A stretch of 64,000 nucleotides of DNA from Kaistia sp. 32K (GCF_016629525.1 NZ_AP024269.1:868001-932000), one strand, 5' to 3'; numbered from the stretch's first letter, positions 26,276-35,322 are shown. Notes: a model not told the origin generated them from the sequence alone. Made by a program: numbers and translations.

Positions 26276-27832
26276 TCAGCCGATCTCGACCTGGGAGAAG
26301 TCCTTGGTGGACTGCTGCGGATGCGGCTTCCAGCCGGAGACGTTGGCGCGCGTCGCCGCCAGTGCGTCCGGGAACATCGAGATGATGGCGCCGCCATCGT
26401 CACGCAGCAGTTGCTGGGCCTGCTGGTACAGCTTGGTCCGCTCGGCCACGTCCGTCGTCGCGCGCGCCTTCTCGATGAAGGCGTCAAACTCGGGACGCTT
26501 CCAATGCGTCTCGTTCCACTCCGAGGTCGAGAGATACGGCGCCGCGAGGGCGTCGTCGGCGCCACGGCCCGACCAGGACGAGCAGATGAAGGGCTGCTTC
26601 AGCCAGACCGCGCTCCAGTAGTCGTTCGCGGGCGCCTTGTTGATCTTGACGCGAATGCCGGCCTCGGAGGCCATCGCCTGATAGAGCGTCGCCATCTCGA
26701 TGAAGCCGGGCACCGTCTCCGAGGTGAACAGCTCGATGTCGATGCCGTCCGGATGGCCGGCTTCGGCGAGCAGGGCCTTGGCCTTCTCGACGTCACGCTC
26801 CCGGGTCTTGGCCTCGAGGGCATACTTGACCCACGGCGCCACCGGATTGTCGTCGCCGATATTGCCGTAGCCGCGCAGGACCAGCTGCAGCATCTGCTCG
26901 CGATCGACGACATACTTCATCGCCTGGCGGACGCGGACATCGTCGAAGGGCGGCGTATCGGCCCAGGCGCTCAGCGTCAGCACGAAGGGAGCCCGGGTGC
27001 GCACCACCTTGACGTCGGGGTTCTGCTGCAGCCCGGCGACGCCGGCGCGGCCGAGATCCCAGACGAGGTCGATCTGGCCGGATTCGATCGCCGCGATACG
27101 GGCGGATTCCTCGGGGATCGAGCGAAGCTCGACGACGTCCACCTTGGGCAGGCCCGGACGCCAGTAGTTCTCGTTCTTGACGAAGGTGCTGACGTCGTCG
27201 CCGGGAACGAAGCGCTGGACCTTGAACGGACCGGTGCCGATCGCCGCGGTGCGGAGCTCGGATTCCGGCTGGCCCTCGCGGAGGATGTAGGTGAAGCGGT
27301 TGGCGATGAGCTCGGGGAACTCGACGGTCGGCTTCTTGAGCTTGAAGCGAACTGTGAGATCGTCAAGCGCCGTGATGGCGGCCGGATCGATGGTCGCCAT
27401 GGAGGAGGCGCCCGGCGACGCGGTCTTCGGATCGAGCAGCCGCTTGAAGGTGTAGATCACGTGCTTGGCGGTCAGGGGCTCGCCGTCGTGGAACTTGACG
27501 CCCTCCTGCAGCTTGAACGTCCACTCGTCGCCGGTCGCGTTGGATTCCCAGGACTTGGCGAGCTGGGGCACGGCGGCGAAGGTGTCGTCCAGCACCACCA
27601 GGCGCTCGAAGACGAGGCTGGTGCGGGCGGCATCCGGATCGTTCGTGCTCTTCGCGGGGTCGAGCGTGCCGGTGGCGTTGTCCGCCTCGCCTGCCGCGAT
27701 CCGGAGCGTCTTGGTCTGCGCCCAGGCCTTCGGGACCGGAATGACCGCGGAGAGGGGCGCGGCGGCCAAAGCGGCCATGGCGCCCGTCATCAACCGGCGG
27801 CGAGAGATCCGGAGAACGTCTTTCCCGTGCAT
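26276..27832 (-). CDS. Peptide-type ABC transporter substrate-binding protein
   Basis: A 518-residue SBP of the DppA/OppA family (SBP_bac_5). The leader has a Tat-like SRRRLMTG followed by a hydrophobic stretch ending PKAWAQ, so Tat export is possible. The family segment DPDAARTSLVFERLVVLDDTFAAVPQLAKSWES follows, and later GTGPFKVQRFVPGDDVSTFVKNENYW. ATG 27832 has AGGGGG upstream. It heads a five-gene minus-strand operon (SBP, two permeases, ATPase, GcvT-like). Ligands of this family range from peptides to opines, nickel and glycosides; none can be chosen here. Confidence 0.9.
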   Translation of the reverse strand: MHGKDVLRISRRRLMTGAMAALAAAPLSAVIPVPKAWAQTKTLRIAAGEADNATGTLDPAKSTNDPDAARTSLVFERLVVLDDTFAAVPQLAKSWESNATGDEWTFKLQEGVKFHDGEPLTAKHVIYTFKRLLDPKTASPGASSMATIDPAAITALDDLTVRFKLKKPTVEFPELIANRFTYILREGQPESELRTAAIGTGPFKVQRFVPGDDVSTFVKNENYWRPGLPKVDVVELRSIPEESARIAAIESGQIDLVWDLGRAGVAGLQQNPDVKVVRTRAPFVLTLSAWADTPPFDDVRVRQAMKYVVDREQMLQLVLRGYGNIGDDNPVAPWVKYALEAKTRERDVEKAKALLAEAGHPDGIDIELFTSETVPGFIEMATLYQAMASEAGIRVKINKAPANDYWSAVWLKQPFICSSWSGRGADDALAAPYLSTSEWNETHWKRPEFDAFIEKARATTDVAERTKLYQQAQQLLRDDGGAIISMFPDALAATRANVSGWKPHPQQSTKDFSQVEIG

Positions 27833-28184
27833 GCAACCCCCTAATAAGCTCGCGACCCTGGCCGCGCGACTGGCGTGATCTCTCGGTGCAGCATCGATGG
27901 GATCGTTGCCGGCGCTTTGCCGGCGTATCTCCCGCATCCCGATGCTAGCCAGTAATCTCACTATTTGGAATACTGTCTTTCATATTGATACGATTGGATG
28001 GCGCCCGCTGTTAAGCCAATCCGTCCTCAACCACACGCCGCCCCAAAACGGAATTGCTCCGCTTGGCGGCCGACGTGGCAAATCCGACCAAATGCTCATT
28101 TGGCCGAGGATTTCCGTCGCCGGCAGGCGCGTCCGCCTGTAGTTTTCGCGGCCTGGAAATCGTGGGGAGCGCTCGGAAAGCGGC
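27833..28184. other. Divergent promoter region, importer operon / M14 peptidase
   Basis: About 350 bases without a gene. The AT-rich segment 27950-28010 holds candidate IclR site 4. A possible GATACGATTGG string downstream of it resembles CGATAC near site 1. No convincing terminator or small ORF. Confidence 0.6.
27962..27972 (+). promoter_or_regulatory. Candidate IclR-regulon site 4
   Basis: TATTTGGAATA, the exact form of the recurring element, located between the divergent importer operon (start 27832) and the M14 peptidase (start 28185). Confidence 0.55.
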
Positions 28185-29291
28185 ATGACGATCGAGGCCT
28201 TCGCGGATCTGCTGCCCGTCCCGGCATCGGGCAATGGCCGGCTGGCCGCTCCCTTCGACGGAGAAACCCTCGATGTCGAGATCGAGGCCGATCCCGGGAT
28301 CGGGGCGTTGCAATGGTTCCATTTTTCCGTTCACGCCGCATCCGTCCCGCGCATTCGCATACGCAATGCCGGCCAGTCGACCTATCCACGCGGCTGGGAA
28401 GACGCCGTTGTCTGGGCCCAGCCTGCCGGAGAGGCCTGGCGGCCGATCCGCGCTCGCTATGCCGACGCGAAACTCTCCTTTCCGCATGCCGCGCCGGGAG
28501 GGGAGGCCACCTATGCCTTGTTCCCTCCCTTCGGAGAGGATCGTCTGACACGAATGGGGCAGCGCGTGGGCGCGAGCTGCTTTGGCGAGGTCGTGTCCGA
28601 GGACGAACGGTCGGGGCGGGCGACGCGGCTGGTGCTCGGCGATCCCGACCCTTCCGCGCGGCAGATCTGGGTCGTGTGCGGCCAGCACGGCAACGAGCAT
28701 CCGGCGCTCTGGTTCGCCGAGGGCCTCGTCGAGGCTCTGCTCGAAGCGGATCGCCTTCCTGCTGGGCGGCGATTTCATGTCGTCCCGGTCGCCAATCCGG
28801 GCGGCATGCGGCGCGGGCATCTCCGCGCCAATCCGCAAGGCCAGGATCCCAATCGCCATTGGGGCGGGCAGGGGGATCCGTGCCCGGAAGTCGTCACGCT
28901 GCGGCAGGCGATGGACGGGACCGGCGTCGACGCCCTGCTCGATGTCCATACCGATTTCGAGATCGGCTATGTCTATCTCGATGTGCTGGATGAGTGGCTC
29001 GGGACGGCGGCGCCTCTCTCGCGACGGCGGGAGCGGTTCGAGCGCGGCCTCGCCGGGCGCTCCGGCGATGTCGCCTTCGGCCGGCGCTATCCCTGGAGCG
29101 AGCCGCCGCATCCGGATCTCCTCGCCGGCATGTGCGCGCCGGCGGTCGAGCGCCGCTTCGGGGCGACGGCCATGACGCTCGAACTGCCGATCGGCGCCTA
29201 TCGCGACGCATCGGGTGCGTCCGGAATATGGTCTCCGGAGCACTCGCTGGCGCTGGGGCGAGCGGCGGCCGCCACGCTGCTGGAGCTCTAG
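28185..29291 (+). CDS. M14-family zinc carboxypeptidase, cytosolic-carboxypeptidase-like
   Basis: A 368-residue metallopeptidase without signal peptide. An N-terminal beta domain (about residues 1-120) precedes the carboxypeptidase domain. Putative zinc ligands are His168 and Glu171 (QHGNEH) and His255 (DVHTDFE), the substrate-binding DPNRHW is at 221-226, and the catalytic Glu is in TLELPIG (about 333). The domain order matches bacterial M14 cytosolic carboxypeptidase-like proteins. Located divergently from the peptide-type importer, it may trim or deacylate the imported compound in the cytoplasm. Confidence 0.82.
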   Translation: MTIEAFADLLPVPASGNGRLAAPFDGETLDVEIEADPGIGALQWFHFSVHAASVPRIRIRNAGQSTYPRGWEDAVVWAQPAGEAWRPIRARYADAKLSFPHAAPGGEATYALFPPFGEDRLTRMGQRVGASCFGEVVSEDERSGRATRLVLGDPDPSARQIWVVCGQHGNEHPALWFAEGLVEALLEADRLPAGRRFHVVPVANPGGMRRGHLRANPQGQDPNRHWGGQGDPCPEVVTLRQAMDGTGVDALLDVHTDFEIGYVYLDVLDEWLGTAAPLSRRRERFERGLAGRSGDVAFGRRYPWSEPPHPDLLAGMCAPAVERRFGATAMTLELPIGAYRDASGASGIWSPEHSLALGRAAAATLLEL

Positions 29292-29323
29292 TCGCGGCGG
29301 GAGAGCGCTTCGTGTCTGTTGCA

Positions 29324-29355
29324 TATTCTGGAAGTCAGTTGCGGTATTCGGAATA
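29324..29355 (+). promoter_or_regulatory. Candidate IclR-regulon sites 5a and 5b
   Basis: Two spaced copies: TATTCTGGAAG (29324-29334) and TATTCGGAATA (29345-29355), the latter a perfect 11-bp palindrome. They lie 78-109 bases upstream of the SDR start at 29433. Confidence 0.55.
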
Positions 29356-29432
29356 ATCTGCATTTGTCGCCGCCGGTCCGGGGCCTCTCCGGACGCCGAA
29401 TACGGCGCATTCAATTCAAGAAGGAGCGGAAC

Positions 29433-30251
29433 ATGGCTCGGTTCCAGGACAAGGTCGCCATCGTTTCCGGCGGCGCGGATGGCATGGGCGCCGCCTGCGT
29501 GCGCCAGCTGGCGGCCGAGGGCGCCATCGTCTTCGCGCTCGACGTCAAGGCGGATGTCGCGCGCGATCTGGCGGACGAGCTGGCCGCTTCGGGCGCCCGC
29601 GTGCAGGCGATCGAAGCCGACGTGCTGGACGAGGACCAGTTCCGCGCTGCCCTCAAGACCTCGATGGACCAGGCGGGGCGCGTCGATGTGCTGATCAACG
29701 TCGCCGGCGGCAGCGCGGCCGGCCTCGTCGCCGACATCGATCTCGCCGTCTGGGATCGTCTCTATAGGCTGAACGTCCGCAGCACGCTCGTCGCCTGCCA
29801 GGAAGTGTTGCCGGTGATGCGGCGGACCGGCGGCAGCATCGTCAACATGGCCTCCATCTCCGGCCTGCGGGGCGATCCCGGCTGGGCCGCCTACAACTCG
29901 GCCAAGGCCAGCATCCTCTCGCTGACGCAGTCGCTCGCCTGGGAAGAGGGGCTGAACGGCATCCGCGTCAACGCGATCTGCCCGGGCCCCGTCGCCTCCA
30001 AGCGGATGCTGGCGACGCTGCCGCCCGAGGCCTTCGAGGCCTATGACCAGGCCTGCGCAATCGGCCGGATGGGAACGGCGGAGGAACTCGCCGAGGCGAT
30101 CCTGTTCCTCGCCTCGGACCAGGCGTCCTTCATCACCGGCGCCTCGCTCGTCGCCGATGGCGGGCTGACGGCCAGCACCGGCCAGCCGACCGATTTCGAC
30201 GGCGTGCGGCGCGAGGTGTTTGAGCGCCGGCGTCGCGAGCGTTCGGCCTGA
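29433..30251 (+). CDS. Short-chain dehydrogenase/reductase (SDR)
   Basis: A 272-residue classical SDR: NAD(P) motif VSGGADGMGAA (residues about 10-20), NVAGG, catalytic Ser region NMASISGLRG, YNSAK (Tyr and Lys), and the PG region AICPGPVASKRM. ATG 29433 follows AAGGAGCGG. It precedes the GMC oxidoreductase by 29 bases, probably as one unit, suggesting two-step oxidation of an alcohol. Substrate unknown. Confidence 0.9.
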   Translation: MARFQDKVAIVSGGADGMGAACVRQLAAEGAIVFALDVKADVARDLADELAASGARVQAIEADVLDEDQFRAALKTSMDQAGRVDVLINVAGGSAAGLVADIDLAVWDRLYRLNVRSTLVACQEVLPVMRRTGGSIVNMASISGLRGDPGWAAYNSAKASILSLTQSLAWEEGLNGIRVNAICPGPVASKRMLATLPPEAFEAYDQACAIGRMGTAEELAEAILFLASDQASFITGASLVADGGLTASTGQPTDFDGVRREVFERRRRERSA

Positions 30252-30280
30252 GCGCGGATCTGGAAATGAGACAGGCTGGA

Positions 30281-31780
30281 ATGGAAACTCTCGAATTCGA
30301 TATCGTCGTGGTCGGTGGCGGCGGCGCCGGCGCGGTGCTGGCGCGGACGCTCGCCGACCAGACGAGCGCCAGCGTCGCCCTGCTCGAGATCGGGCCGAGC
30401 GACGCGGGCCGCGAGGAAGTGCTCGATTTCCGGCGCTACCGCGAGATCCCCGCCGGTCCGCTCGGCACGCGGATCCCGATCGTGCCGCCGGAGCGCGGCA
30501 ACGGGCGCTTCAGCTATCCGATCAGCCGCGTGCTCGGCGGATCGACGTCGCAGAACACCTGCATCTGGTTCCGTCCGCCTGCGACCGATTTCGACGATTG
30601 GGTCGCGGCCGGCGCTTCCGGCTGGGACGCCGAGACGATCTTCCGGCATTTCGAGGCGCTCGAGGCGAAGATCCGGATCGAGACGCACGCGACCCATGGC
30701 GATTTCCGCCGTGTCCTGTTCGACGCGGCCGAGCAGTCCGGCTTCCCGCGCGTCGATTTCAGCCGGCCGTTCGATGCGGGCATGGGCGAGTACCGGATGA
30801 GCAAGTCCGGCGCGCACCGGCAGTCGACTTCCGTCGTCTTCCTGCAGCCGCCCTCGTCGCTTCCGGCTAATCTCACCGTCCTCACCGAGACGGCGGTGAC
30901 GCGCCTCGTCTTCGGCGCCGACAATCGGGTGGTGGGCGTCGAGACCAGCCGCGGCATCATCCGGGCGCGGCGCGAGGTCGTCCTCTCCGCCGGCGCGCTG
31001 GAAACGCCGAAGCTCCTGATGCATTCCGGCATCGGCGAGGCGGCGCAGCTCCAGCAATTCGGCATCGAGGTGCGACAGGATCTTCCCGGCGTCGGGCGCC
31101 ATCTGCTCGACCATCCGGCGGCCTGCGTGAACATCGCGGCGACGCGGAGCCTGCCGGAGGATGATCTCTGGAACTATGCCGGCGTGCTGTTCGAGCGGGT
31201 CGAGCCGGACGCGCCCTGGCCCGACATCGAGATCCAGCTCGGCCCGGAGCTGTTCGAGCAGCAGACGGCGCCGGCAGGATATCCGTCCGCTCCCTTCGGC
31301 TTCGCCGCCTATTTCACCGTCAACCGCGCGAAGAGCGAGGGCAGCGTGCGGCTCGCGTCGCCGGATCCCTCCCAGCACCTCACCGTCGATCCCGCTTATT
31401 TCAGCGATCCCGACGGCTACGACATGCGCATCATGGTGGGTGGCGTCAAAGCCGCGCGCCGGCTCTTCGCGACGCCGGCCATGGCCGGCTGGGTGCGCGA
31501 GGAACTCGCTCCCGGCGCGGATTGCCGGGGCGACGAGGCGATCGCCGATTTCATCCGCGAGACGGTGACGACGGGCTATCACCCGGGCGGCACCTGCAAG
31601 ATGGGCGACGCGAGCGACCCGCTGGCGGTGGTCGATCCGGAACTGCGCGTCCTCGGCGTGCAGGGCCTCCGCGTCGCCGACGCTTCGATCATGCCGACCA
31701 TGGTCAGCGTCAACATCGCGCCGACCTGCATGATGATCGGCCACCGCGCCGCCGCGCTGATCGCGCGCTCGCTCGCCTGA
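30281..31780 (+). CDS. GMC-family FAD-dependent alcohol oxidoreductase
   Basis: A 499-residue glucose-methanol-choline oxidoreductase. FAD motif DIVVVGGGGAGAVLARTLAD (about residues 5-24), the GMC signature segment GGSTSQNTCIWFRPPATDFDDW, the second signature SAGALETPKLLMHSGIG, and the catalytic HPGGTCKMG with VNIAPTCMMIGHRAAALIA at the C terminus. ATG 30281 is preferred; ATG 30266 is possible. It likely oxidises a primary alcohol of the pathway intermediate, but choline specificity is not indicated. Confidence 0.9.
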   Translation: METLEFDIVVVGGGGAGAVLARTLADQTSASVALLEIGPSDAGREEVLDFRRYREIPAGPLGTRIPIVPPERGNGRFSYPISRVLGGSTSQNTCIWFRPPATDFDDWVAAGASGWDAETIFRHFEALEAKIRIETHATHGDFRRVLFDAAEQSGFPRVDFSRPFDAGMGEYRMSKSGAHRQSTSVVFLQPPSSLPANLTVLTETAVTRLVFGADNRVVGVETSRGIIRARREVVLSAGALETPKLLMHSGIGEAAQLQQFGIEVRQDLPGVGRHLLDHPAACVNIAATRSLPEDDLWNYAGVLFERVEPDAPWPDIEIQLGPELFEQQTAPAGYPSAPFGFAAYFTVNRAKSEGSVRLASPDPSQHLTVDPAYFSDPDGYDMRIMVGGVKAARRLFATPAMAGWVREELAPGADCRGDEAIADFIRETVTTGYHPGGTCKMGDASDPLAVVDPELRVLGVQGLRVADASIMPTMVSVNIAPTCMMIGHRAAALIARSLA

Positions 31781-31787
31781 TCGGAAA

Positions 31788-31811
31788 GGGCCGGCCCGTC
31801 GAGGCCGGCCC
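31788..31811. terminator. Bidirectional hairpin between convergent genes
   Basis: A perfect 9-bp stem GGGCCGGCC/GGCCGGCCC with loop CGTCGA just after the GMC stop and before the end of the convergent SDR. There is no T-tract, so its terminator role is inferred from placement. Confidence 0.55.
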
Positions 31812-31821
31812 TCGAAAGATC

Positions 31822-32565
31822 CTACCGCTCGTAGAACTTGTTCAGCCGGGCGCTAATAACGACCTCGTTCAGGCAGACCGAATCCGGCTGCGTGGCGATG
31901 AAGAGGGCGAGCGACGCGAGATCCGCCGGCTGCAGCATCTCGGCCCGCTCCTGCGCCGAGGGCGGCACCGGCCGCTTGTCGAGGATCGGCGTCGCCACTT
32001 CCGCCGGCAGGATGACTGTCGAGCGGATGCCGTTCTTGTATTCTTCCATGTTGATGCTCTGGCTCATCGCCACCACCGCGTGCTTCGCCGCCGTGTAGAC
32101 GGGGCCGCTGACGGGGTGGATGAACTTGCCGGCCCAGGACGCGACATGGATCAGCTGGCCCTGCTGCGCCTTGCGCATCGGGTGCATCGCGGCGCTGGCG
32201 CAATAGAACGCGGCCGAGAGATTGCTGTGGATCAGCGTGTCGATGCTGGCCGGCGTCAGGTCCTTCCAGGCGCGTTCGACGATGTTGCCGCCGGCATTGT
32301 TGACGAGGAGGTCAAGCCTGCCGAACCGCTCCTCGATCTCGGCGACGATCGCGCCGGCCGTCTCCGGCTGCGTCAGGTCGCCGGAACGGGCGAGGCTCGT
32401 GCCGCCGTTCTCGGCGATCCGCTTCGCCGTCTGCTCGAGGGCTTCCGGACGCCGTCCGGTCAGCACGACCGTGCAGCCCGCGCCGGCGAGCGCGGTCGCG
32501 ACCGCCTGTCCGATCCCGCTGCCGGCGCCGGTGATCCAGGCGACTTTTCCAACCAGACTGTTCAT
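31822..32565 (-). CDS. Short-chain dehydrogenase/reductase (SDR)
   Basis: A 247-residue classical SDR beginning MNSLVGKVAWITGAGSGIGQAVATAL, with NNAGGN, HVASWAG (Ser region) and YTAAKHA (Tyr, Lys). It lies 82 bases downstream of metI on the same strand and converges with the GMC gene. Whether it is read through from metQNI or has its own promoter is unclear. It is not obviously linked to sulfur. Confidence 0.88.
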   Translation of the reverse strand: MNSLVGKVAWITGAGSGIGQAVATALAGAGCTVVLTGRRPEALEQTAKRIAENGGTSLARSGDLTQPETAGAIVAEIEERFGRLDLLVNNAGGNIVERAWKDLTPASIDTLIHSNLSAAFYCASAAMHPMRKAQQGQLIHVASWAGKFIHPVSGPVYTAAKHAVVAMSQSINMEEYKNGIRSTVILPAEVATPILDKRPVPPSAQERAEMLQPADLASLALFIATQPDSVCLNEVVISARLNKFYER

Positions 32566-32647
32566 GCTCTTCCGTCCTTCCAGATGAACGTCGCTGATAG
32601 CGAAGGAACGGGCGGAAGAGCAAGGGTGTCGGGCGACGACCGGAAAA

Positions 32648-33301
32648 TCAGCGGTGGTCGACGCGGCGGGTGACGAGATCGCCGACCCACTGCATGCCGC
32701 AGACGAGCACGATCAGTACGGCGACGACCGCGACCATCACGCCGGTCTCGAAGCGCTGGTAGCCGTAGCGGATCGCGAGATCGCCGAGGCCGCCGGCGCC
32801 GACGGCGCCCGCCATAGCCGAGGCGCCGATCAGCGTCACCAGCGTCACCGTGAAGCCGGCGGTCAGGCCCGGCAGCGATTCCGGCACGATGACCTCGCGG
32901 ATGATCGTCCAGCGGCTCGCGCCGATCGAGCGGGCCGCCTCGATCAGGCCGCGGTCGACCTCGCGCAGCGATACCGCCGCCATCCGCGCATAATACGGGA
33001 TGGCTGCGATCGACAGCGGCACGATGGCCGCCGTGGTGCCGATCGAGGTGCCGACGATCAGGCGCGTGAGCGGGATCAGCGCCACCAGCAGGATGATGAA
33101 GGGGATCGAGCGGAAGGCGTTGACGAGGCCGCCGAGCACGAGGTTGACGGGCCGGCTTTCGAACAGGCCGCCCTTGTCGGTGGCGATCAGGATGATGCCG
33201 AGCGGCAGGCCGATGACGAGCGAGATCAGCCCCGACGCGGCGGTCATGATCACGGTTTCGACGATCGAGCGAAGCAGGAGGTTAAGCAGGATCGGTGACA
33301 T
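32648..33301 (-). CDS. metI: Methionine ABC transporter permease
   Basis: A 217-residue MetI-type permease with five hydrophobic segments. Landmarks are LRSIVETVIMTAASGLISLVIGLPLG, VNAFRSIPFIILLVALIPLTRLIVGTSIG and the EAA loop EAARSIGASRWTIIREVIVPESLPGL. ATG 33301 overlaps the end of metN by 20 bases; the longer frame is a metN shadow. It forms the membrane channel of the D/L-methionine importer. Confidence 0.95.
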   Translation of the reverse strand: MSPILLNLLLRSIVETVIMTAASGLISLVIGLPLGIILIATDKGGLFESRPVNLVLGGLVNAFRSIPFIILLVALIPLTRLIVGTSIGTTAAIVPLSIAAIPYYARMAAVSLREVDRGLIEAARSIGASRWTIIREVIVPESLPGLTAGFTVTLVTLIGASAMAGAVGAGGLGDLAIRYGYQRFETGVMVAVVAVLIVLVCGMQWVGDLVTRRVDHR

Positions 33302-34376
33302 AGCCGAGCACTTCCAGTCCGGAGACCTTGCCGTCGAAATGGTGGAGGATGCGGTCGCGGTCGCCGGGGCCGCTGACGGGCACCGCGATGAACAGCGTGC
33401 CCAGCGGCTGGTCGCGGACATGGTCGATGCCGCCATGCAGGAGACGCGGCAGCAACCCGAGCTCCGCCGCTGCCTCGGCGAGCAGCGGACGGCGCGCCGC
33501 CTCGCCCGCGACGTCGAGCCGGAGCACGATCTCGGCGCCGCCGGAGGCGTTGATCCGGGCGGCGATATGGGCGGGGAGGCTCGGACGCAGGCTGCGGAGC
33601 AGGCTCTTCGTCGTCTCCGAGCGCGGCGCGGCGAAAACCTCCGCGACGGCGCCTTCCTCGACGATCTTGCCGTGGTCGAGCACGATCACCCGGTCGGCGA
33701 TCGCGCGGATCACTTCCATCTCGTGCGTGATGAGAACGATCGTCAGGCCGAGGCGACGGTTGATCTCGCGCAGGAGTTCCAGGATCGAATGGGTCGTCTC
33801 CGGATCGAGCGCAGAGGTCGCCTCGTCGGAGAGCAGGAGAAGCGGCTTGGCGGCGAGCGCGCGGGCGATGCCGACGCGCTGCTTCTGGCCGCCGGAAAGC
33901 TGGGCCGGATAGGCGTTCGCCTTGTCGCGGAGGCCCGTCAGCTCCAGGAGCTCGGCGACGCGGGCCTGACGCGCGGCGCGGGTCTCGCCAGCGATCTTGA
34001 GCGGGAAGCCCATATTGTCCGCGACGGTCTTGGCCGATAGCAGGTTGAAATGCTGGAAGATCATGCCGATGCGCCGGCGCACCGGCTGCAGGGCCGTCTC
34101 GCTGAGCCGCGTGATGTCCTGGCCGTCGAATTCGACGGTGCCGTCATCGACCTTTTCGAGACCGTTGATGCTGCGGATCAGGGTCGACTTGCCGGCGCCG
34201 CTTCGTCCGATGATGCCGAGGATCTCGCCCGGCTGGACAGTGAGCGAAATGTCGTCGAGCGCGGCGACGCCGCCGAAGCGGCGGCGGACATGGCGGAGGC
34301 GGACGACGGGGGGCGTCGCGGCGGCGACGTCGTCGAGAGGCGCATGCGCGCCGAGGGTGGGGAACGGTTTGTTCAA
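33282..34376 (-). CDS. metN: Methionine ABC transporter ATP-binding protein
   Basis: A 364-residue ATPase: Walker A GRSGAGKST (about residues 57-65), signature LSGGQKQRVGIARAL, Walker B LLLSDEATSALD, and a C-terminal NIL domain (about 285-364) that in E. coli MetN binds methionine and inhibits transport. The first 20 residues (MNKPFPTLGAHAPLDDV) extend beyond the usual N terminus. The predicted start at 34376 is a TTG with a poor RBS, so the true start is uncertain. Confidence 0.94.
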   Translation of the reverse strand: MNKPFPTLGAHAPLDDVAAATPPVVRLRHVRRRFGGVAALDDISLTVQPGEILGIIGRSGAGKSTLIRSINGLEKVDDGTVEFDGQDITRLSETALQPVRRRIGMIFQHFNLLSAKTVADNMGFPLKIAGETRAARQARVAELLELTGLRDKANAYPAQLSGGQKQRVGIARALAAKPLLLLSDEATSALDPETTHSILELLREINRRLGLTIVLITHEMEVIRAIADRVIVLDHGKIVEEGAVAEVFAAPRSETTKSLLRSLRPSLPAHIAARINASGGAEIVLRLDVAGEAARRPLLAEAAAELGLLPRLLHGGIDHVRDQPLGTLFIAVPVSGPGDRDRILHHFDGKVSGLEVLGYVTDPA

Positions 34377-34433
34377 GGGCTCGAAGCTCGGATCCTTGCG
34401 GGCAAGACTGGGTCGGGAAGGCCGGAATGAAAT

Positions 34434-34467
34434 CGGGGCGGCGCTGCCGGATCGGCGCGCCGCCCCG
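34434..34467 (-). terminator. Hairpin between metQ and metN
   Basis: An 11-bp GC-rich perfect stem (CGGGGCGGCGC with GCGCCGCCCCG, 12-nt loop) starts 13 bases after the metQ stop. Only a weak ATTTCATT follows on the minus strand, so it is more likely a 3'-stabilising or attenuating hairpin than a full stop. Confidence 0.55.
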
Positions 34468-34479
34468 CTCGTCCGGTGC

Positions 34480-35322
34480 TTACCAGGCAGCCTGGCCGGT
34501 GCCCTTGTAGATCGTCACGATGCCGTCCTTGACGCGGTCGTTCTGGTAGGAGGCGACGAGATCCTTGACCCAGGCTTCGTCCTTGCGGTCGTTCTTCACG
34601 GCGATGAAGTTGTTGTAGGGATTGTCCTTCGCCGATTCCTGCGCGATCCGGTCGGTCTCGGGCTTCAGGCCGGACTTCAGCGCCCAGTCGGTGTTGACCA
34701 CGGCGGCGTCGAGATCGTCGATCGAGCGGCCGACGATGCCGGCGTCGAGTTCCTTGATCTCGAGCTTCTTCGGATTTTCGACGATGTCGGCGGCGGTGGC
34801 GAGAATGCCGGTGCCGTCCTTCAGCTTGATCAGGCCCTCGGCCTGCAGCACGCGCAGCGCGCGGCCCTCGTTCGACGGATCGTTCGGCACGCCGATCACG
34901 GCGCCCTCGGCGATGTCGCCGACCGACTTGAACTTGCGCGAATAGAGGCCGATCGGCCAGACGGCGGTGTAGCCGACCGGGGTGATGTGATAGCCCTGCG
35001 TCTTGATCTGGTTGTCGAGATAGGGCTTGTGCTGGAAGGCGTTGGCGTCGATCTCGCCGCGCTCCAGCGCCTCGTTCGGCTGGGTGTAGTCGGAGAACAC
35101 GACCGTCTCGATGGCGAGACCGTGCTTTTTGCCTTCCTCGACGACGATCCGCCAGAGATCCTCGTCCTCGCCGCCGATGATGCCGACCTTGATCGCCTTC
35201 TCCTCGGCGGCCTTGGCGGCGGTCGGAGCGAACGAGACGCTGCCGAGCGAGAGCGCGACGGCGAGCGCGCCGAGCAGGGTGCGGCGCGTGGCCGGTGCGG
35301 CTTTGAGGCTGAACTTCATCAT
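34480..35322 (-). CDS. metQ: Methionine ABC transporter substrate-binding protein
   Basis: A 280-residue NlpA/MetQ-family binding protein. The leader is MMKFSLKAA...LGALAVALSLGSVSFAPTAAKA with a probable Sec cleavage at AKA-AEE and no lipobox Cys, so it is periplasmic rather than lipidated. The family core VFSDYTQPNEALERGEIDANAFQHKPYLDN is intact. ATG 35322 follows AAGGAGACC. First gene of metQNI. Its upstream region carries the motif shared with the sfnB/ssuD promoter, suggesting joint sulfur control. Confidence 0.93.
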   Translation of the reverse strand: MMKFSLKAAPATRRTLLGALAVALSLGSVSFAPTAAKAAEEKAIKVGIIGGEDEDLWRIVVEEGKKHGLAIETVVFSDYTQPNEALERGEIDANAFQHKPYLDNQIKTQGYHITPVGYTAVWPIGLYSRKFKSVGDIAEGAVIGVPNDPSNEGRALRVLQAEGLIKLKDGTGILATAADIVENPKKLEIKELDAGIVGRSIDDLDAAVVNTDWALKSGLKPETDRIAQESAKDNPYNNFIAVKNDRKDEAWVKDLVASYQNDRVKDGIVTIYKGTGQAAW

